Shown piece after piece: positions 50,091 to 64,000 of a stretch of DNA of 64,000 bases (position 1 is the stretch's first letter; every line of letters starts with the position of its first letter). The stretch lies in assembly GCA_037179515.1 (NCBI GenBank), contig JAXCGZ010011610.1, positions 26,153 to 90,152 of the forward strand. Reading direction: 5' to 3'. The translations under genes were made by a program, and so were the position numbers. The stretch is from Halocaridina rubra (Eukaryota > Arthropoda > Malacostraca > Decapoda > Atyidae). The notes under the pieces are model-generated. The model saw only the letters and a list, made by a program, of their open reading frames with translations. It did not search any database and had not been told where the DNA came from.

Positions 50091-52434
50091 TGACTTGAGT
50101 CTACTTACTGCAAATGTAAACACAGTTTTTAACCCAATATTTAAAAAATATATTAATATGCTTTTAGACTGATATTTTCTTTTAAGTGTCATATTATAAT
50201 TGCTGGAATACTATAATTACTTCCATTAATTTAGGTGACAAACGTCTCTGAATTTTTCGAAATCAAATGGGGAAACAAATGCTTACATAGTACAGAGTAC
50301 TGTAATTCACATTACTACATGTGGGTATAAGAAGTTTGTAAGCTATATGCAATTTGCTCCTTTCATATGAAACAAAACAATCATTAAAATATTATTAAAG
50401 AAATCTGTATATACAAAGAGATTATCTTCCCCAATTCATATGAAATCTGAGAAAATGAGCAAAGCCTATAAATGCTTTTTGTTGAAAAGTACTCTCTTGC
50501 ATTTAGTATCAAACATTATTCCGTTATGATCTTACAGGTAGTGACTAGAACAAAATGTTAGTACCGTATAAATTTGCCAGTGCATATGCGTAACTGATAA
50601 AATAAAACAGTTAGTAGTACCACAGCTGTGTTGCAACAATCGTCAAAATGTTGTAAAATATCATAATACAGTATAATACTGTAAACAGTGTATCAATGAC
50701 TTAAGCAATATCAAGAAATTTCAAGAATTCTTACCCTGATATACAGCAATTCTTTTAATATTGATACAAAAGTTCAATTATAGCAAACAATTTACTCACA
50801 AAAATATCATTTTTAATTTCTGAATAACTACTTTAAATTAATTAGATATGAAGAAACACAACAAATATAAATAAAAAAAATGTTATAAAGACTAGTTCTC
50901 AAGTCCTCACATCATAGGATTCTTTTCATACAACTGTTGTCACTCTGGTAGCTTCTGGGGGATATGGCAATCTATGAAAAATTGTCTGTCCATTTTAAAA
51001 CCATGAAATATGCAATTAGCCAAACTCTTAACAAGAGAAAGTAGGCAGCAAAGCCTAATTATATCCTACTTGTCCTCACTTCTTCCACTTAATACTTTGC
51101 AGTAAAACATTTGGAGGACTGACTGTCTTTCACTACCCTTACCTCTTTAAGTAACTTCTTATGACACACACATAGAGTATACAAAAGTGGAATTCTTTCT
51201 CATTCGTTAACTGTAGTACAGTATCTTTTATACACACCTTGAAGACTTGCATGAATGAAATTTAATTTCCCCTAAACACCATATATGATACTAAATACAG
51301 CAGAAATTTTTATATACTTAAAAATCCCTTACTTATGAGAAAAAATTAATGATACTGATTATTTGAGAATCAACCAGTTCATTCATACAGAACAAAAATT
51401 GACTTTGATCGCTGTAAATACATAAACTTTAGCTGAAGAATTCTCTTTCATCCAAAAGCAAACTGTAGGGCAATGTTAATTATACATATTTTCATTATCT
51501 AATCTCATATAACAAAAAGACTGTCCTACTAATTTGCAGGCACCAGTGAGTTACAAATAAAACCCCCTCATCTGCTGATGAAAAATAAAAAATTCTAATC
51601 TTTTATTTCTTGCAACTGAAAGGAAGAGTATAGCTATAGGCTGCCAATCTTTCCGCTTCCTTCAATACATCCTTCTTGCGGGAAATACTTGACAGAAGAT
51701 ACAGGAATGGGTAAGGGATGTTGAAGGCTTGCTACTTAAATTCTTTAACCAAAATTAAGAGTATACCATAAATTTAGCAGAATATGATGTCTTGTACCCA
51801 AAATAAATTTGTTATCTGCAGCCTCCAATATGAAATCACCCGCTTTTCATGGAGGTCCTCTACATGAGAAATTCAACGTAAAACAGATTTAAATTTAAAG
51901 AGAAGTTTCTGGGAAAAGTCTGCTGTTAATCCACATATAATTTTGTACTCCTAGTAAATGGTACCATTCATCAAAATTACCAAGGTCTTCTTTTTTATCA
52001 TGATGCTATATCCCCCTGGAGTCAGCAGGGTGCCAAAGCAAATACTGTACTTAATAAAAATTAGGTGCGAATTTCACTCAATAAAAATTAGGTGAGAATT
52101 TCTCCAAATAAATTAAGAGTTATACTGTGCAATGGTTGTAACAAATTATAATTACAACGTAAAAATATATGAAAAAATTCACATTACATAGTTGCAATCA
52201 TGAGAGGGATTCTTTCATAAAACATTACAAGAGCTCAACGGTAATGTTACAATACATATAATAAAAAATTAAAACCATATACTATGCAAGTTCTAGATCA
52301 GTTAATCATACATAATCTGAAATAAGCATAGACTGTTGTTGTTACTGCTACTGTTGTTTACAAAGCTGCCTGGCCAAACAGTCCCGCAACCCTAAGGAGA
52401 GCCACTGTTGATCATGAGCTTTCCCACATAGCTC
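50091..52434. other. No feature recognised
   Basis: AT-rich intergenic DNA, no long open frame or repeat match to other parts of the window. Confidence 0.45.
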
Positions 52435-52765
52435 TCAGGGAGTATATGTTCTGTTGTTGGAGTATGTGGTAGTGCTTGGTGCAGTTTTCCATAATGTGTT
52501 TCCTGGGTTGCTCTCAATGTCTCTGGTAAGAAGGAGTCTCTGAAAAATGACTGCCAGAAAGAAATTATTTCTCAGTGTTGAAAAAATTTTGTGTGCCTTG
52601 TGTTGAGAGAAGAGGTAAGTGTATAGGAGACCACAGTGGTTCATAGGTTCTTGTGCCTTGTGAAGGGCAGGGGCAGTTTGGCCTCTTATGTTGCTCATCT
52701 CCTAGGCATACTCTTTTGACTTGCAGCTCAAGAGGGTGGACATACGCCAAATATGCAGACACTCC
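52340..52765 (-). pseudogene. Possible LINE ORF remnant with degenerate 2A-like motif
   Basis: On the minus strand the frame 52,698-52,435 contains a hydrophobic stretch followed by LLLTRDIESNPGN. DxExNPG preceded by Leu residues is the 2A ribosome-skipping signature found at the start of some LINE ORFs; here the final Pro is Asn. No other domain is recognised. Confidence 0.4.
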
Positions 52766-52769
52766 AGGT

Positions 52770-55333
52770 CAACCATCAATGGTTTTGATTTTTTGCTTCT
52801 AGTCAAATAATATAATTACACCTTTTTTCACTGGTCAAATTATTTTATGTACATTAGTGATATAAAAATCAAATATTTTTAGCAAATCAGTACAAACACA
52901 AATGAGAATAAATCCCCTCTATCCAAGTGAGAAAGTGTTACCCCAAGTGTAGGTTACTGACTGCAAAATTGTCTAGGCTGCTTTACAATTGAAAAGCAGA
53001 TAACTATATATTCAAGTCGTAACTGAAAATTTTCAAAAAGTTCCATTTTATCCCAAATATCAATCTAGTATGCTTTTTAGATTACATAAGAATAAGAAAA
53101 TCTTAAGACAGCCTACTAGGATCATATATAAAAATTCTATGCCCATTTCATCTATTGTGCACTGAAATTCTTTTACTAACAATTTTTAGATGTACTGTAT
53201 ATATTAGGAAAGAGGACTTCATTTCCTTTTATACATAATTTCTTAGATTCCTCAACCTTTGGCGACATAGAATATGGTTATATAGTTAAATAAGGAAAAG
53301 AAAGGTAAAATAATGCTACATTCAGAAAAAGAGACACAACATGAGTGAGAACTAACGAACATAATGACATCTTTCTCAATTACTGATCATTTGTGTCTTT
53401 ACAACAAACAACTACATTTCTATAAATGTTAAGTATATTGATTCTTTTTTTGTGTAAAAGTAAGAACAGTATAGAAAAAACATTCAGCGACTAATGGTGG
53501 ATTTAAACACTTTCTGAATATGACAATAGGGCATGAGTGCCCTTTTTATTAATAATGCCCATAGCCTTTTCTTGTACTGATTCAGCGGAAAATAACGTTG
53601 TGGTCCCTATGAAAAACGTCACCTTTACTTTTGATAAGCAACATATCAGTACCTACGACCATTGCTGTCTCTTTTCTTGGCAATGGACAAAACACTCACA
53701 GTATACATAGATAACGACTGATGACTAGTACAGTATATTAAACTAAAAAATATATTATTAACCAATAAGCAACCAAGGCCCTCCCAGCTTTGGAGAAATA
53801 TTTCTGATCATATACATTCATCAAGATCAAATTATGTATGAACTTATGTTATCATAGTCAAAGTGGCTAAATTCTATGGATACAATTTAAAAAAAGTAAA
53901 TGAAAGCATAGCCTACTCAATATAGATGAGAGATATAACATCAATTTTGCTTAGAGAAAATTCCTTAGAGCACAGGCTATTCTGGCTTTTACATCTAAAG
54001 CTGTAAGAGTGCATCTTTTCCTAATTATCTGCAACCATGTAAACAATGATTCAACAACTTTATACATAAAACCGACATAAAAGTAAATACAGAATTAAAA
54101 CGCTGCAGAGTTGGTAGGAGTATTATGCAAATTCATTTTCTTCATGTCAATTTTGCCTTACTTGTGACCATAATAACATAAACTAGAGCCCTGTTATTTC
54201 TTCAATTGCAAAATTAAGTCTACAATGTTTGACAATATATACAAGTATCATTTTCTGAAGAACCATTCCCTGCATTTTGTAAGAGTCGACCAAAACGGAC
54301 AAGGAAGGGAAAGCCTGGAAATCCCATCCACTTTGAAATAACGTTGCCTGCTACAAAACAGCTGATAATCTGACATTATTTGACCAGATGAGGACTGAGT
54401 GATAATGCAAAACATGAAGAGGGTAATGACGATTGAAGACTGAAGGCCATATTTCTTAACGACTTTCTTACATTTCTAACACTACGGCAGTGCAGAGACG
54501 TAACTAAGAATGGACAAAGAGTGGTAGAGTGGACATAGTCGAGACAATTTGATGATTTGTACCAGAACAATAAATAACCACCATCAAGTTTTAAGGGAAA
54601 AAATAAAATAATTCCATTTTGTACTACACTGTAAATGGGTGAATATTTATATACATACATGTATTTCATCATTAATAAAAAAAAAACCAGTAAAGTTTCT
54701 GAAATATATGTGAATATGAAGAATGTAAATGAGCTTGATAGAATTAATTTTATTTTGGGTTATGCAATGACAGATTTTCAGTCCTGTAAAAAAAATGAAT
54801 TATCACTCTGTATGTGCTAATTCATTTGGTAAGATATACTTTACATGGCCAGCATCTAGAACATTATACATTTTCTTTATATATCTCTGTTTAAGAAATT
54901 CAAAAATTTCTCAAGACATTGAACCCGATTTGTAGTTGCAGATGAACACTACAACAATGTCACCACAGTAAAATATTTATCATAAGTATTAGTCAAGGCA
55001 GACTAGGACGGAATATGCCTTAAACAGGATATTATCAATAGTACGTAGTTGATATAGCTCTTTGGCACACCATTATATACCATATTCTTCTCTCTGACTA
55101 ATGAACATGACAAAAATTATGCAGTATATCACTGCCAAGGCTGTATGACTACGGTAAAATTTATTATCATTCATAATCATGTATTTATATACAAACATTT
55201 ACATCACTACATTCTGTTTTCTCTTCATATAAAAAAACATTTTGTGAGACACAAAATACAAAATAAACAAAGTAATAACTTACTTACAAAATTTATATTT
55301 GCATTGTCCTTAGACAAATTTACAACAATACAC
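52770..55333. other. Intergenic region downstream of UGCG
   Basis: No gene or repeat that I can support. AT-rich, short open stretches only. Confidence 0.45.
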
Positions 55334-55339
55334 TTTATT
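55334..55339 (-). terminator. Candidate poly(A) signal of UGCG
   Basis: AATAAA on the minus strand, about 430 nt after the UGCG stop. A second AATAAA lies at 55165-55160. Such hexamers are common in AT-rich DNA, so choosing between them is inference. Confidence 0.35.
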
Positions 55340-55768
55340 CAACGTCCTCCTGCAAAGGAATCGGCAAATTCTTCATTATGTACGTACTGTATGACTGCCA
55401 AATATCAGCATACAAAATACTTTACAATATATGTTGGTTGTCGCAATATGGACAATCAAGCAAAAGAGTGCCACTCCATCTAATAATAATGGTAAAGGCA
55501 ATTTAAACTACAAATGACACGCTCACACACACAAAATAAGCATCCAGAAGGAACTACGTCGGCGTGAACATTAGTGCTTTGGAGAAGAGTGTCTTTAGAT
55601 TTAAAGCTTTCTGCTTGTTTGCTAGGAAGCAAATCATATCACGCATTTTGTGGCTCACCCGGCACTTACGTACGTCAAACTATTGTACATCTCACGCACA
55701 CTTGTTTGAGGAAAATTTCCACTGCTATCAAGGCCATGTGTAACTCATATAAAAACCGAAATCAACAT

Positions 55769-63909
<8,141 letters not shown>

Positions 63910-64000
63910 CTGTGGGAGGCGCAGAAAGAGGGATTATAGGAAATAATCCATACTCAATGGAAGGAAAAGATGACACACACTCTCTCACAGAGAGAGAGAG

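Overview
The window is eukaryotic, intron-rich, AT-rich and heavily loaded with transposable elements. The organism is most likely an arthropod. The ceramide glucosyltransferase exons read like the insect form of that enzyme. Long (TA)n, (AAT)n and (GA)n arrays, CR1-like and RTE-like LINEs, Penelope-like, hAT and Tigger-like elements together suggest a decapod crustacean; this last step is inference.

Region 1 (about 600-20,200) is a nested retroelement complex. A + strand CR1-like LINE (ORF1, endonuclease, reverse transcriptase) is split at 2,668/14,800 by a Ty3/Gypsy-type LTR retrotransposon. The 5' LTR of that element is split by an RTE-like LINE with an 8-bp target duplication (3,020-3,027 and 11,167-11,174). 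Inside that LINE lie minus-strand CR1-like copies, and one of those carries a 912-bp element with inverted termini. Downstream, three more 5'-truncated CR1-like copies lie head to tail, each starting in or at the 3' tail repeat of the copy before it.

Region 2 (20,200-30,000) holds a tRNA-derived SINE between TA arrays, an old CR1 copy, a hAT element with a perfect 8-bp target duplication, and a tandem array of tRNA-like units interrupted by a Jockey-like LINE.

Region 3 (30,478-44,014) is an eight-exon minus-strand gene that matches vertebrate C6orf136 (DUF2358), with a predicted protein of about 478 residues. Its largest intron holds two Tigger-like elements. An intron near its 5' end holds a long-terminal-inverted-repeat element.

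Region 4 (44,700-55,330) has no host gene that I can support. It contains CR1, Jockey-like and Penelope-like fragments, large TA arrays, a foldback inverted repeat and a 53-bp minisatellite.

Region 5 (55,334-64,000) holds the last five coding exons, minus strand, of ceramide glucosyltransferase (UGCG/GlcT-1). The N-terminal exons lie beyond the right edge. The two host genes are in tandem on the minus strand and nothing links them functionally in the sequence. Exon borders were set by reading GT/AG sites and checking that phases match; no transcript data were available.
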